A stretch of 64,000 bases of DNA from the NCBI GenBank assembly GCA_050180235.1, contig JBFXEJ010000015.1, positions 1 to 64,000 of the forward strand, given 5' to 3'. Shown here piece by piece: positions 49,655-58,477 of this stretch (position 1 is the first letter of the stretch; each line of letters begins with the position of its first letter). Made by a program: the position numbers and the translations under genes. Source of the stretch: JAABRU01 sp050180235 (lineage in GTDB: Bacteria; Desulfobacterota; Desulfobacteria; Desulfobacterales; Desulfococcaceae). The notes beneath the pieces were generated by a model. That model worked only from the letters and a program-made list of their open reading frames with translations. It did not search any database and was not told the DNA's origin.

Positions 49655-50216
49655 AAGCGGTATGTTTTTGCCTCTTCCCATTCTTTTTCAAGAGAATATT
49701 CATGAATTTTTTCAGAAAGATGACCAAAATCAATCCTGTCTGAAGAAACTGACAATATTCCTGCGATATCCCGCAAATGTTTTTCTGATCCGCCTTCACT
49801 ATAATATTCGAGTTTCCTCAGAATAACATATTCGGCAGGTGCCAGCCGGAATATTTCACCGTCCATACCTATGGATTTAATGTTATTCAATGCCCACTGA
49901 TGCAAATTGTCATTACCTGAGAGATAAATATCTGCTTTGAAACCGGTTTCATGATGAATCAGGTTAAAATGTCCCCTGTGGCGGCGGCCGGCTTCAACTG
50001 CAATGACTTCAGAAGGCGGACAATAAAAATCTTCAATGGGAAAAGCATCGGCAAATTTTTCAGCGTCATCCTGATCCAGTTCAATCACCAAATCTATATC
50101 ATGGGTCAGACGGGGTTCCCCGTAAATCATGCTTGCAACAGAGCCGGTTATCATATAGCGGACTCCAAGTCTGTTCGCCGGTTTGTAAAAATCTGAAAAA
50201 GATTATGTTCTTGCAT
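49651..50216 (-). pseudogene. Nucleotidyltransferase-fold gene with an N-terminal frameshift
   Basis: The intact part (50154-49651, 167 residues) has YMITGSVASMIYGEPRLTHDIDLVI, the Gly-Ser and Asp-x-Asp core of the AbiEii-type nucleotidyltransferase family, and SEKHLRDIAGIL. The family normally has about 20 more N-terminal residues. These are found one frame off: ATG 50216 reads MQEHNLFQIF, and adding one T to the T run (50187-50191) joins it to YKPANRLGVRYMITG. So a single-base deletion, sequencing error or programmed frameshift splits the gene. ATG 50216 overlaps the stop of the small upstream gene. Confidence 0.65.
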
Positions 50217-50388
50217 AAAGAAAAATCTCCCGGACTTTCTGTTCGATTTGTTCTTCACTCCAATCCGGGTACTGCTCTTTTAGTGCAGCAGCCCTGAGCT
50301 TCCGGGCAGAGTGATAAAGATTCATTGCAACCCGAAGTTTCTGCTCAGGTGTCATGGATTGGAATATTTTCTTTTGTTCAGGGTGCAT
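50203..50388 (-). CDS. Small partner of the nucleotidyltransferase gene
   Basis: 61 residues: MHPEQKKIFQSMTPEQKLRVA, then YHSARKLRAAALKEQYPDWSEEQIEQKVREIFLYART. Highly charged and helical with no membrane segment. Genes of this type commonly precede a nucleotidyltransferase with overlapping ends, as here, so a toxin-antitoxin-like pair is likely. The exact role is unknown. Confidence 0.6.
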   Translation of the reverse strand: MHPEQKKIFQSMTPEQKLRVAMNLYHSARKLRAAALKEQYPDWSEEQIEQKVREIFLYART

Positions 50389-50489
50389 TTGCTATCCTTT
50401 CTGTCTGTCTTTGAGATAAGGGATGCTGGATGATGCAAATTTTTCAAAATCATCAAGATTTTTATGCAGGATACTCACCACAATATCCG

Positions 50490-50593
50490 GGCAGTGGGAC
50501 TTTTGATACTGATAAGGCGGAAATGACATATCCTTTACCTTTTTTTCTTAGGAAAGGCCGGTCAGGTTTGTCAGTACGAAAAATCCCACTGCC
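50490..50593. mobile_element. GGCAGTGGGA inverted-repeat element
   Basis: GGCAGTGGGA (50490-50499) and TCCCACTGCC (50584-50593) with flanking TTTT/AAAA. It abuts the stop codon of the WbuB-like gene and may serve as its terminator. Confidence 0.6.
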
Positions 50594-51831
50594 TAAATTT
50601 TATAATATTTCAAGGAATTATAAAATATTCTTTCAAAATTTCTGACACCGGCATCCATTGACAGGTATTCCTGATAATATTTTTTGGCATTATCTCCCAT
50701 AAGTCTTCGTTCTTCTTCATTCATTTCATAAAGTTTCAAAACGCCCTGGGCAATAGAGTCTGAATTCTCCGGTTTTACAACAATGCCGCCTTTGGATTTT
50801 CTGATTATGTCTGCTGAATCCCCATGAACACCCAAAAGAATTGGTTTACCATTTGCCATGTATGCCTGAATTTTGGATGGAACAGTGATTCTGAATAACG
50901 GTATATCTTTCAACGTAACCAATAAGACATCTGCTTTTTGAAGAATGGCATTTATTTTTTCCGGAGGCTGTCTTTCCAGAAAAACAACATTATGAAGGCT
51001 GCGATCAACCGCATTAATTTTTAACCTTTCACGCTCAATGCCTCCGCCAATAAAGATAAATTTAATGCGGGGAGCAATAGTCATCAATTTTTCAGCAGCA
51101 TCCAAAACTGAATTAAGCCCCTGCATGACTCCCATGGTACCTGCAAACATAACAATAAAATTATTTTTATCCTGAAAATGAGGAATTTTTTCCTCATCAT
51201 GTTTTGACAGATTTATATTAGATTCATCTGCCCAGTTATACCAGTTATAAATAACAGAAATGTTTTTTTCAGGCACACCGCGTTTCATAAGTTCTTTTTT
51301 GAAACCGGGAGACAAAGTTATGATATGAGATGCTCTGCGATAAACACTTTGACACCACCAACTGAGAAGTTTCAGTAATGCAGACGGTTTCATCATCCCT
51401 GAATCACTTACAGAATCGGGCCATATATCTTGAATATCATAAATAACCGGACAGTCATATCGCTTTTTTAACAATTGTGCAGCCAAATCCAGTGTAATCA
51501 GATTGTAAACATAAATCAAATCCGGTTTTTTCACAAGAAAATGACCGATAAAAGCAGCACTGAAGGCAAAACTCATATAATTCAGGATGCGGTGAAAACC
51601 GGATTGATCGTGGCTTGGATAAAGAGCAGTACGGTTTACAGGTATGCCATCAATGATTTCTCTCTGAAACAATCGAATTTTATACCCCGGATATAATTTT
51701 CCTCCGGGATAATTGGGAAATCCTGTTAAAATATCGACTTCATGGCCTTTGGACTGCAAGGCTTTGGCAAAAGGGATGCCTTTAAAAAAAGGTTCGGGCT
51801 GACACCATTGCGTAAGAAAAAGGATTTTCAT
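50593..51831 (-). CDS. WbuB-like glycosyltransferase (GT4), probable N-acetyl-L-fucosaminyl transferase
   Basis: 412 residues. Starts MKILFLTQWCQPEPFFKGIPFAKALQ, as WbuB-type enzymes do. It has a GT-B fold with LTGFPNYPGG, PVIYDIQDIWPDSV and the C-terminal donor site (KIQAYMANGKPILLGVHGDSADII; Glu region GGIVVKPENSDSIA). The start overlaps the stop of the FnlC-like gene (ATGA), tying it to the UDP-L-FucNAc pathway whose product it most likely uses. It acts at the cytoplasmic face of the inner membrane. Confidence 0.82.
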   Translation of the reverse strand: MKILFLTQWCQPEPFFKGIPFAKALQSKGHEVDILTGFPNYPGGKLYPGYKIRLFQREIIDGIPVNRTALYPSHDQSGFHRILNYMSFAFSAAFIGHFLVKKPDLIYVYNLITLDLAAQLLKKRYDCPVIYDIQDIWPDSVSDSGMMKPSALLKLLSWWCQSVYRRASHIITLSPGFKKELMKRGVPEKNISVIYNWYNWADESNINLSKHDEEKIPHFQDKNNFIVMFAGTMGVMQGLNSVLDAAEKLMTIAPRIKFIFIGGGIERERLKINAVDRSLHNVVFLERQPPEKINAILQKADVLLVTLKDIPLFRITVPSKIQAYMANGKPILLGVHGDSADIIRKSKGGIVVKPENSDSIAQGVLKLYEMNEEERRLMGDNAKKYYQEYLSMDAGVRNFERIFYNSLKYYKI

Positions 51832-52958
51832 GATTTATGCCATACAAAACGGTTGATGTAATCTGTATAACTGATAATGATTCGGATCACTTTTTCAGAT
51901 ACATTGGGGATATTGTAATCTGTCACGATTCGGAGCGATCTTTCTGTACCCCGCTTTTGACGCGTCAGAATCGTAAGAGATTCCAAAATTCTGTCCGATT
52001 CCATTCCGGTCATCATCACTGCCCCTTCTTCCATTCCTTCGGGTCTTTCATGTGCATTGCGGATATTCAGCGCAGGAAAATTGAGAATGGAACTTTCTTC
52101 GGTAATGGTTCCGCTGTCTGACAACACTGCCGCTGCATTCATTTGGAGTTTTACATAATCACAAAATCCCAGGGGTTTCATCAGTTCCACAAGCGGGTTG
52201 ATCTGAATGTTTTCAGATTCGATCCTGTTTCGTGTTCTGGGATGGGTTGAAACAATGATTCTCCTGCCATACGTGACAGCTAATCTGTCAAGTACTTCCG
52301 AAAGTTTGGCAAACTGAGCAGGGTCATCAATATTTTCTTCCCGGTGTGCGCTGACAACAAAAAAATGTTCCGGTTCAAGACTAAGCTGTGTAAGCACATC
52401 TGATGCCTCTATTTTTGGCATATAATGGTGAAGCACTTCATACATGGGACTTCCGGTTTTGATAATTCTGTCCGGAGGAATGCCTTCACGCAGAAGATAA
52501 TCACGGGCTATGGTGCTGTAAGGCATGTTGATGTCACTGATATGATCTATGATTTTCCGGTTGATTTCTTCAGGCACACGCTGGTCAAAACACCTGTTGC
52601 CTGCCTCCATATGAAACACAGGTATTTTCCGCCGTTTTGCCGGATATGCGGCAAGACAACTGTTTGTATCTCCAAGCACCAGCAGGGCATCCGGTTTTTC
52701 TTTTCCTAATACCTCATCCACACGGGCAATCACCTGACCTACTGTTTCACATGCGCTTTTGCCTGCTGCTTCCAGAAAATAATCCGGTTTGCGAAGTTCA
52801 AGTTCATCAAAAAAAATCTGGTTCAGTTCATAGTCATAATTCTGACCGGTGTGAACCAATATATGATTCATATTGACATCCAGAGCAGTCATGACACGGG
52901 ACAGCCGGATGATTTCAGGTCTGGTTCCAACAACTGTAATTACTTTGAGTTTTTTCAT
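51828..52958 (-). CDS. fnlC: UDP-GlcNAc 2-epimerase family, FnlC/WbjD-like
   Basis: 376 residues from ATG 52958 (MKKLKVITVVGTRPEIIRL); the longer open frame reads repeat DNA. Conserved: HTGQNYDYELNQIFFDEL, VLVLGDTNS-type LVLGDTNSCLAAYPAKRRKIPVFHMEAGNRCFDQRVPEEINR, and SDSGTITEESSILNFPALNIRNAHERPEGMEEG. WbjD/FnlC catalyses the last step, C2 epimerisation to UDP-N-acetyl-L-fucosamine. FnlA- and FnlB-like genes lie upstream in order. Confidence 0.85.
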   Translation of the reverse strand: MKKLKVITVVGTRPEIIRLSRVMTALDVNMNHILVHTGQNYDYELNQIFFDELELRKPDYFLEAAGKSACETVGQVIARVDEVLGKEKPDALLVLGDTNSCLAAYPAKRRKIPVFHMEAGNRCFDQRVPEEINRKIIDHISDINMPYSTIARDYLLREGIPPDRIIKTGSPMYEVLHHYMPKIEASDVLTQLSLEPEHFFVVSAHREENIDDPAQFAKLSEVLDRLAVTYGRRIIVSTHPRTRNRIESENIQINPLVELMKPLGFCDYVKLQMNAAAVLSDSGTITEESSILNFPALNIRNAHERPEGMEEGAVMMTGMESDRILESLTILTRQKRGTERSLRIVTDYNIPNVSEKVIRIIISYTDYINRFVWHKS

Positions 52959-52973
52959 TATATACCTATAATT

Positions 52974-53048
52974 AGCCACGAATTGCACGAATGTACACGA
53001 ATATTGGGCATTGAGCCACGAATTGCACGAATGTACACGAATATTGGG
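52974..53048. repeat. GCCACGAAT repeat, two tandem units
   Basis: Two copies of about 42 bp (GCCACGAATTGCACGAATGTACACGAATATTGGG) directly upstream of the fnlC-like gene; half-units of the dispersed hairpin family. Confidence 0.75.
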
Positions 53049-53051
53049 AAA

Positions 53052-53384
53052 TTAGAGTACCAGTCGTTCATGTTCAACTCTTTCTCTGCCAAAGTTTATC
53101 AGAAGACCAAGTTTCAAACCGGTTGCTTTAAGATAATTCAGCACCTGAGCTTTGTGAGTGTTGGTTAATCCTTCTACAGATTTTAACTCCAAAAGTATCT
53201 CATTGTTTACAATAATATCTGGGCAGTAAGTGCCGATCTCATCGTTTTTGTAATAAATCCTGATTTCTTTCTGAGCTTCAGCAGGTATGCCTCGTAAACG
53301 AAATTCTTTCAGCAAAGCCCGCTCATAAACCTTTTCAAGAAAACCATATCCAAGAACATTATGCACCTCAAATACAGCCGCCAT
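53052..53384 (-). CDS. GxxExxY family protein, 5' end altered by a MITE
   Basis: 110 residues from ATG 53384: VFEVHNVLGYGFLEKVYERAL has the Gly-x-x-Glu-x-x-Tyr motif of this PD-(D/E)XK-like family; ILLELKSVEGL carries the Glu-x-Lys. The reading frame continues upstream (KEISYQI) as family members do, but no start codon is found before the 72-bp element at 53414-53485. The normal N-terminus was therefore probably lost. These proteins are of unknown function, frequent in glycan and accessory islands. Confidence 0.75.
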   Translation of the reverse strand: MAAVFEVHNVLGYGFLEKVYERALLKEFRLRGIPAEAQKEIRIYYKNDEIGTYCPDIIVNNEILLELKSVEGLTNTHKAQVLNYLKATGLKLGLLINFGRERVEHERLVL

Positions 53385-53413
53385 AATCTGATAAGAAATC
53401 TCTTTATAAATAA

Positions 53414-53485
53414 TAGACCTCTTGCAAAACTGGGAGTTGCACCTTTGATTTTATTGGATTAAAATTGACTTTTGCAAGAGGTCTA
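53414..53485. mobile_element. 72-bp MITE with 16-bp terminal inverted repeats
   Basis: TAGACCTCTTGCAAAA (53414-53429) and its exact inverse TTTTGCAAGAGGTCTA (53470-53485). No coding capacity. Inserted at the 5' end of the GxxExxY gene. Confidence 0.85.
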
Positions 53486-53521
53486 ATATCAGCCATATCA
53501 AAATATCATCCTTTTTTACTC

Positions 53522-53680
53522 TATTCGTTTTCATTCGTGCAATTCGTGGCAAAAACTGTCCTCTTATTCGTGTCCATTCGTACAATTCGTGGCAAAAACT
53601 GTCCTCATTATTCGTTTTCATTCGTGCAATTCGTGGCAAAAACTGTCCTCCTATTTGTGTTCATTCGTGCAATTCGTGGC
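53522..53680. repeat. GCCACGAAT-family repeat, four tandem units of about 43 bp
   Basis: Four units of ATTCGT(G/T)TTCATTCGTGCAATTCGTGGCAAAAACTGTCCTC, on the other strand from the copies at 52.97 kb. The last unit ends in TTCGTGGC at the stop of the fnlB-like gene. Confidence 0.8.
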
Positions 53681-54796
53681 TTAAACCTTTTCAAAAAACG
53701 TATCCGGTTTCTCCGGATCAAACATCTCTCCTGCCCAAAACAGGGTAATCAGTTCTTTTTTTCCTGTGTTTTCTATGGAATGGGTATATCCGGGCGGAAT
53801 ATCCAGCACCTCAATTTTATCCCCTGAAACCGGATAATTCAATATTTCACCATTAAGAATATGCCTGAATTTTACAACAGCCTCTCCCTGTATAACACAG
53901 AATTTTTCAACTTTGCTGTTATGAAAATGATTTCCCCGGACAACTCCGGCATGGGTTTTGGAAACAAAAATCTGTCCGAAATGCCTTGATTTTATCAGTT
54001 CAGCCAGCCATCCTCTCTGGTCGGTTTTCATATCCAAAGTATAAGAAAAATCTTTTTTATCCAGATAAGAAAGATAAGTGGCATACAAACATCTGGTCAG
54101 GCTGTCGTTCATATCAGGGATGGTGAGTGATGAACGGATATTTTTTAATTCATAAACTTTTTTTGCCAGTTCTCCCAATGTGATTTTATACCTGGGGATG
54201 ATCTCACCGTAAACCATAGCTTTATAAGATTCCGGCTGTGTTAATATTTTCACAAATTTACTTATTACATCATCAATATAAACCAGTTCCAGTTCTCTGT
54301 TTTCATCAGAGATAACTATATCCAGATCATGAGAAATATTATGGCAAAAAGTTGCCACCACTGAATTGTAATTCGGTCTGCACCATTTGCCAAAAACATT
54401 GGGAAGCCGGTATATGTGTATCTGTCCCCCTGTTTTTTCTGCATATTGGATTAATATATCCTCCGCGTGTTTTTTGCTTTTTCCATAAGGATTATCAAGC
54501 ATTGCCTGAACAGAGGATGCCAGGACAATTACAGGTTTTTTCGCCATATTTTCAAGACTGTCTGCCATTGTCTTTGTCAGCCCCGCATTGACCAGTTCAA
54601 ATTTTTCATTGTTTTCAGGTCTGTTGACTCCTGCAAAATGATAGACAATATCTGCTTTTTCCAAATGCTTTTGCAATAATGCCGGATTATCATCACGGTT
54701 AAACATCAGAACTTCAATATTATCCTGCTTTTTTAGTGCCGCAAGCATATTTTTGCCCATAAAACCGTTTGCACCTGTGATCAAGGCTGTTTTCAT
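53681..54796 (-). CDS. fnlB: FnlB/WbjC-like NAD-dependent epimerase-reductase with cupin domain
   Basis: 371 residues from ATG 54796 (TAGGAG upstream). Short-chain dehydrogenase fold: ALITGANGFMGKNMLAAL (NAD loop), IVYHFAGVNRPE, ASSVQAMLDNPYGKSKKHAED (Tyr-x3-Lys). From residue 250 a cupin domain (HFGQIFVSKTHAGVVRGNHFHNSKVEKFCVIQG; IEVLDIPPGYTHSIENTG), the Cap5F/WbjC architecture. It reduces the 4-keto intermediate in UDP-L-FucNAc synthesis. It lies 12 bases after the FnlA-like gene. Confidence 0.88.
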   Translation of the reverse strand: MKTALITGANGFMGKNMLAALKKQDNIEVLMFNRDDNPALLQKHLEKADIVYHFAGVNRPENNEKFELVNAGLTKTMADSLENMAKKPVIVLASSVQAMLDNPYGKSKKHAEDILIQYAEKTGGQIHIYRLPNVFGKWCRPNYNSVVATFCHNISHDLDIVISDENRELELVYIDDVISKFVKILTQPESYKAMVYGEIIPRYKITLGELAKKVYELKNIRSSLTIPDMNDSLTRCLYATYLSYLDKKDFSYTLDMKTDQRGWLAELIKSRHFGQIFVSKTHAGVVRGNHFHNSKVEKFCVIQGEAVVKFRHILNGEILNYPVSGDKIEVLDIPPGYTHSIENTGKKELITLFWAGEMFDPEKPDTFFEKV

Positions 54797-54808
54797 AAAT
54801 GGCATCTC

Positions 54809-55816
54809 CTACTTCAAGGCTTCCTGAATATACTGTTCCTGTAATAATAATTCTTTTATCTCCTCAATGCTCAGTCGTTTGGCATTGTGGGAAGTGTAAT
54901 CTGTCTGTCCGGAAAGCTGCTGTTCCCCTTCTGTGAAATATTTGCTGTAATTCAGGGATCGGGTATCTGCCACAATCCGGTAATAATCCCCGCAGTCAAT
55001 TGCCTTGACAAATTCCTCACGGGTTAAAAGGGTTTCATACAGTTTTTCCCCATGCCGGGTTCCGATAATTTTGATTTCATTATCAGCATTGAACAGTTCT
55101 TTCATGGCTTTTGCCAAATCACCTATGGTTGCACCCGGTGCTTTTTTTACAAAAATATCACCCGGGCTGCCATGTTCAAACGCATACAAAACCAGTTCCA
55201 CTGCACTGTCCAGAGACATCATAAACCGGGTCATATTGGGATCAGTTACAGTCAGAGGCAACCCTTCTGTAATCTGTTTTATAAACAAAGGGATAACCGA
55301 TCCCCTTGATCCCATTACATTTCCGTATCGTGTGCCGCATAATACAGTTTTGTCAGGATTGACTGTCCGTGATTTGGCAACCATCAGTTTTTCCATCATG
55401 GCTTTTGACAGTCCCATGGCATTGATGGGATATACTGCCTTGTCCGTGCTTAACACAATTACAACTTTGACATTGTTGGCAATGGCTGCGTTCATCACAT
55501 TTTCCGCTCCCAGAGAATTGGTTCTGATCGCCTCCATTGGGTAGAATTCACAGGAAGGAACCTGTTTTAATGCTGCGGCATGGAAAACATAGTCAACACC
55601 GTTCATGGCATCTTTCAGGCTGCTGAAATCACGCACATCACCTATATAGAATCTGAGTTTGTCATTGTTATAGGACAGCCTCATATCTTCCTGCTTTTTT
55701 TCATCTCTGCTGAAGATGCGGATTTCCCTGATTTCTGTATGCAGCAGTTTGTTGAGTACCGCATTGCCAAAAGAACCGGTCCCGCCGGTTATGAACAAAG
55801 TTTTATCTTTAAACAT
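54809..55816 (-). CDS. fnlA: FnlA/WbjB/CapE-like UDP-GlcNAc 4,6-dehydratase/epimerase
   Basis: 335 residues from ATG 55816 (AAGGAGCGG upstream; the longer frame is unsupported). KTLFITGGTGSFGNAVLNKLL (NAD loop), YIGDVRDFSSLKDAMNGVDYVFHAAALKQVP, VIVLSTDKAVYPINAMGLSKAMMEKL (Met-x3-Lys variant of the Tyr-x3-Lys site typical of this inverting group), CGTRYGNVMGSRGSVIPLF. First enzyme of the UDP-N-acetyl-L-fucosamine pathway. Heads the fnlA-fnlB-(GxxExxY)-fnlC-wbuB-like run. Confidence 0.9.
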   Translation of the reverse strand: MFKDKTLFITGGTGSFGNAVLNKLLHTEIREIRIFSRDEKKQEDMRLSYNNDKLRFYIGDVRDFSSLKDAMNGVDYVFHAAALKQVPSCEFYPMEAIRTNSLGAENVMNAAIANNVKVVIVLSTDKAVYPINAMGLSKAMMEKLMVAKSRTVNPDKTVLCGTRYGNVMGSRGSVIPLFIKQITEGLPLTVTDPNMTRFMMSLDSAVELVLYAFEHGSPGDIFVKKAPGATIGDLAKAMKELFNADNEIKIIGTRHGEKLYETLLTREEFVKAIDCGDYYRIVADTRSLNYSKYFTEGEQQLSGQTDYTSHNAKRLSIEEIKELLLQEQYIQEALK

Positions 55817-55895
55817 AATACCGCTCCTTAACATATTACCCTGATCCTGTTTCCGGAACTTCCGGACTCCGAAATGAACCAAATTTAATTTAAAT

Positions 55896-55974
55896 CAGCC
55901 ACGAATGACACGAATCTGCACGAATTGCACAAACCATAAAATAATTTGTGCAATTTTTGTCATTCGTGGCTGTA
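55896..55974. repeat. GCCACGAAT hairpin element
   Basis: CAGCCACGAATGACACGAAT pairs with TGTCATTCGTGGCTG; inner TGCACGAATTGCACAAA/TTTGTGCAATT. Single copy between fnlA and the ATPase gene. Confidence 0.8.
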
Positions 55975-56050
55975 CCATTAAATCTTCTGTGTAATGGTAT
56001 AGTTATCTTTTCATTTAGTCATTCACCCTGCCCGCTGTTTTAGCTCTGCC

Positions 56051-57652
56051 TTACATTCCTGTCTCAATAAAAACAGGAACCACCTTTGTCTGTGATACCT
56101 TATCCTGATAATCTGCTTCATATTTTCTGCGGTTTTCATCGTCAATATATTCCACAAAAAAAATCAGAAAAATCTCTGCAAGTCGCAACTGCCTCCCGTA
56201 CTGGGCAGCCTGTGTCAGTGCATCTCTGTAAGCTGTTTCGTCTGTATAGGTTTTCAGTTCAAGTCCGTAAGTCTTGCTGCTGTATTTGATGATAATATCT
56301 ATTTTCCCGTTTCCTGTGGGAAATTCAGGATACACATTCCCGTTTTTGGGAGCAAGGAACTGAAATAAATACATATACAGGTTAAAATGAAACACAGCCT
56401 CATAAATCCGCAGATCTTTCCGTCTCGGCGCATCTTTCAGCAGCCATTCCCTGTTTTTTTTCAGATATTTTTCATACTGTCTCATGAGATTTCTGATGTT
56501 CAAATGATCCTCTGTAATCACATCAGCAAGGCTTTCAAATGGTTCCACCAGTTTTCCCATGTATCTGAACAGTTCATTGGAAAAATAATTGAAGAGCCGT
56601 TTCTGGACAAAGGGGGATGAAAATTTTACATAAAATTTTGTCTCATCAGCCTGTTCCCTGTCAATGACACCGTTCATGTACAGATAAGCAATGTCACTGT
56701 TATCATATTTGAAAGGTATTTTTTCATCTGTTTTGAACAGTTCCAGAACCATATTTCTGTACGGCTCTTTGTCAGATTTGCTTATGATATTAAGAATATT
56801 GTTGTTCGGAAGAATATCAGTGGCATAGGCATATGCAATTTCAAAATCCTTCATCGTTGCAGTTCTGTTTTTGTCCGGCACATGGTTTTCATATCCTTCT
56901 GAGAGCAGTTCTCCGAACCAGCAGGTCAGTCCGGGCTGTCCTTTTGTTTCATAATACAGTTTCTGCACAACATCCTGTTCAATCCTATGTCCGGTTTCAT
57001 TTTCATAATCTGTAAACATTCCTTCAACTTCATCATAAGTAAGATTTGGAATGTGCAGACTTCTCTGAACATTGAAAGGTGATCCGGTCACATTTTCAAT
57101 GCCGAGAACGCTTCTTACTCCGATAAGCGCAAGTCCGTGAAGCAGGCATCTTTTTTGGGAACTTTTTTTATTCGGTTCATTGATTTTTGTCAGATACATA
57201 TTTCTGAATTCACTTGCAAATTTGTTGATAAAATTTTCCTCAATCGCATCAAATTCGTCTATTATAAGAATAAGCGGTTTTGAAAGATATTCCGGTGTGA
57301 ATAACAACGGAAAATTTTTCCATGAATCAATTTGGGGAAAATCTTTTCCAAGAGTTGCGCTCAGTTCTCTGCTCAGTATTTCCAAAACAGTCGTTTCTGA
57401 TTTTTCATATTTTGCAGATTCCACTGAAATAATGGCAGCGTCAAATTCCTCTGTTTTTTTAAGCCGTTTTACAACTTCGAGCATGAGCCATGATTTGCCT
57501 GTCTGCCTCGGTGCCCATACAGTGATGTAATGTCCGCCTTTTTCAGGGTCTTCTCCGATTAACTGCTTATATGCTTTGTCAATCAGGCCAGTGCGGGGTG
57601 CATAATAATGAAGTTCCGGATCAACCGGTCCGTAAGATGAAAATTTTCTCAT
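56051..57652 (-). CDS. AAA-ATPase-like protein with C-terminal PD-(D/E)XK nuclease-like domain
   Basis: 533 residues from ATG 57652 (GGAG upstream); the longer open frame translates a repeat and is not used. Walker A is VWAPRQTGKSWL near residue 45; Walker B is LILIIDEFDAIEEN near 125. The middle is helical (winged-helix-like). The end has GNGKIDIIIKYSSKTYGLELKTYTDETAYRDALTQAAQYG, where Asp and Glu-x-Lys suit a PD-(D/E)XK core. This AAA-like plus nuclease-like architecture is common in many copies per genome in large deltaproteobacteria and Bacteroidetes; function unknown. Confidence 0.75.
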   Translation of the reverse strand: MRKFSSYGPVDPELHYYAPRTGLIDKAYKQLIGEDPEKGGHYITVWAPRQTGKSWLMLEVVKRLKKTEEFDAAIISVESAKYEKSETTVLEILSRELSATLGKDFPQIDSWKNFPLLFTPEYLSKPLILIIDEFDAIEENFINKFASEFRNMYLTKINEPNKKSSQKRCLLHGLALIGVRSVLGIENVTGSPFNVQRSLHIPNLTYDEVEGMFTDYENETGHRIEQDVVQKLYYETKGQPGLTCWFGELLSEGYENHVPDKNRTATMKDFEIAYAYATDILPNNNILNIISKSDKEPYRNMVLELFKTDEKIPFKYDNSDIAYLYMNGVIDREQADETKFYVKFSSPFVQKRLFNYFSNELFRYMGKLVEPFESLADVITEDHLNIRNLMRQYEKYLKKNREWLLKDAPRRKDLRIYEAVFHFNLYMYLFQFLAPKNGNVYPEFPTGNGKIDIIIKYSSKTYGLELKTYTDETAYRDALTQAAQYGRQLRLAEIFLIFFVEYIDDENRRKYEADYQDKVSQTKVVPVFIETGM

Positions 57653-57758
57653 AAAAGGCTCCTGACAGAATTGAAAGAAATATACCATTACTTGAAACAT
57701 TTCAGTTATAAAATACCGCATTCGAAAGGGTTGCCTCAGCAGAGTTTTACAGTTAAAA

Positions 57759-57830
57759 CAGCCACGAATAACACGAATATGCACGAATGCACAAACCATA
57801 ATTCGTGTCATTCGTGAAATTCGTGGCTGT
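57759..57830. repeat. GCCACGAAT hairpin element
   Basis: CAGCCACGAATAACACGAAT pairs with ATTCGTGTCATTCGTG...TTCGTGGCTG. Upstream of the ATPase gene. Confidence 0.8.
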
Positions 57831-57962
57831 ACCATCAAATCTTCTGAGTAATGGTATAAGAGGTTTTTTTCCGTTCCTTCCAGAATATCAACGGCAATCT
57901 GATCCAATTCATTTCTGAAGGTTACGGGATCAGCCGGGATTATCCATTTAATGGCTGAAAGT

Positions 57963-58064
57963 ATATAGCGTTCCTATGTCATTTGTGGAATCCGTCAGAA
58001 ATTATTAAAGGTTTTCAACCTTTACAGAACATTTTATTCCACAACTCACTTAGGAAAGCTATAT
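57963..58064. mobile_element. 102-bp inverted-repeat element
   Basis: ATATAGCGTTCCTA...TTGTGGAAT pairs with ATTCCACAA...TAGGAAAGCTATAT, and the centre AAAGGTTTTCAACCTTT is itself a hairpin. Non-coding. Confidence 0.75.
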
Positions 58065-58198
58065 GTTCAGAAAAAAAAAGTGTTTAATCTGTTCACAATA
58101 TTCAGAACTCCATACTGAAAAGGATACAGTTTCTCCCTGTAATATTTTTCGTACAAGTTCATATTTTTTCCATACCTCTCTCTGTGCCGGTTTGTCAA

Positions 58199-58477
58199 TC
58201 AGCATACAAATCCAGAAGGTTTGATAAAAGATTTTTCCTGCTGAACCCTTTCATGCAGCCATATTTTAATTATGGAGTTTCGGTCAACTCCTATTTTATT
58301 CCGAATGGCGTCGAGATCCTGAATGAGAGATTCCGAAATTTCCAGGGAGATGCGTATTTTTCTTCCGGGCCGGATTATTCCTGCGGTTGACATATCAATA
58401 ATTTCGTGAATGTCTTCGCCCGCGTCAAATCGCTGGTCAAATTCATCACTGTTTTTGGCAAATGCTTTTTTTTTCAT
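58199..58477 (-). CDS. brnA: BrnA/CopG-like antitoxin
   Basis: 92 residues. Overlaps the end of the toxin gene by 32 bases, the usual brnT-brnA order. The C-terminal half has a ribbon-helix-helix (RKIRISLEISESLIQDLDAIRNKIGVDRNSIIKIWLHERV); the N-terminal part (EFDQRFDAGEDIHEIIDMS) is the toxin-binding arm. It would bind BrnT and repress the shared promoter. Confidence 0.82.
   Translation of the reverse strand: MKKKAFAKNSDEFDQRFDAGEDIHEIIDMSTAGIIRPGRKIRISLEISESLIQDLDAIRNKIGVDRNSIIKIWLHERVQQEKSFIKPSGFVC

Noticed and set aside
53052..53384. GxxExxY gene as part of the FucNAc pathway
   Set aside because: It lies between fnlB and fnlC but belongs to an unrelated nuclease-like family and seems to be an insertion.
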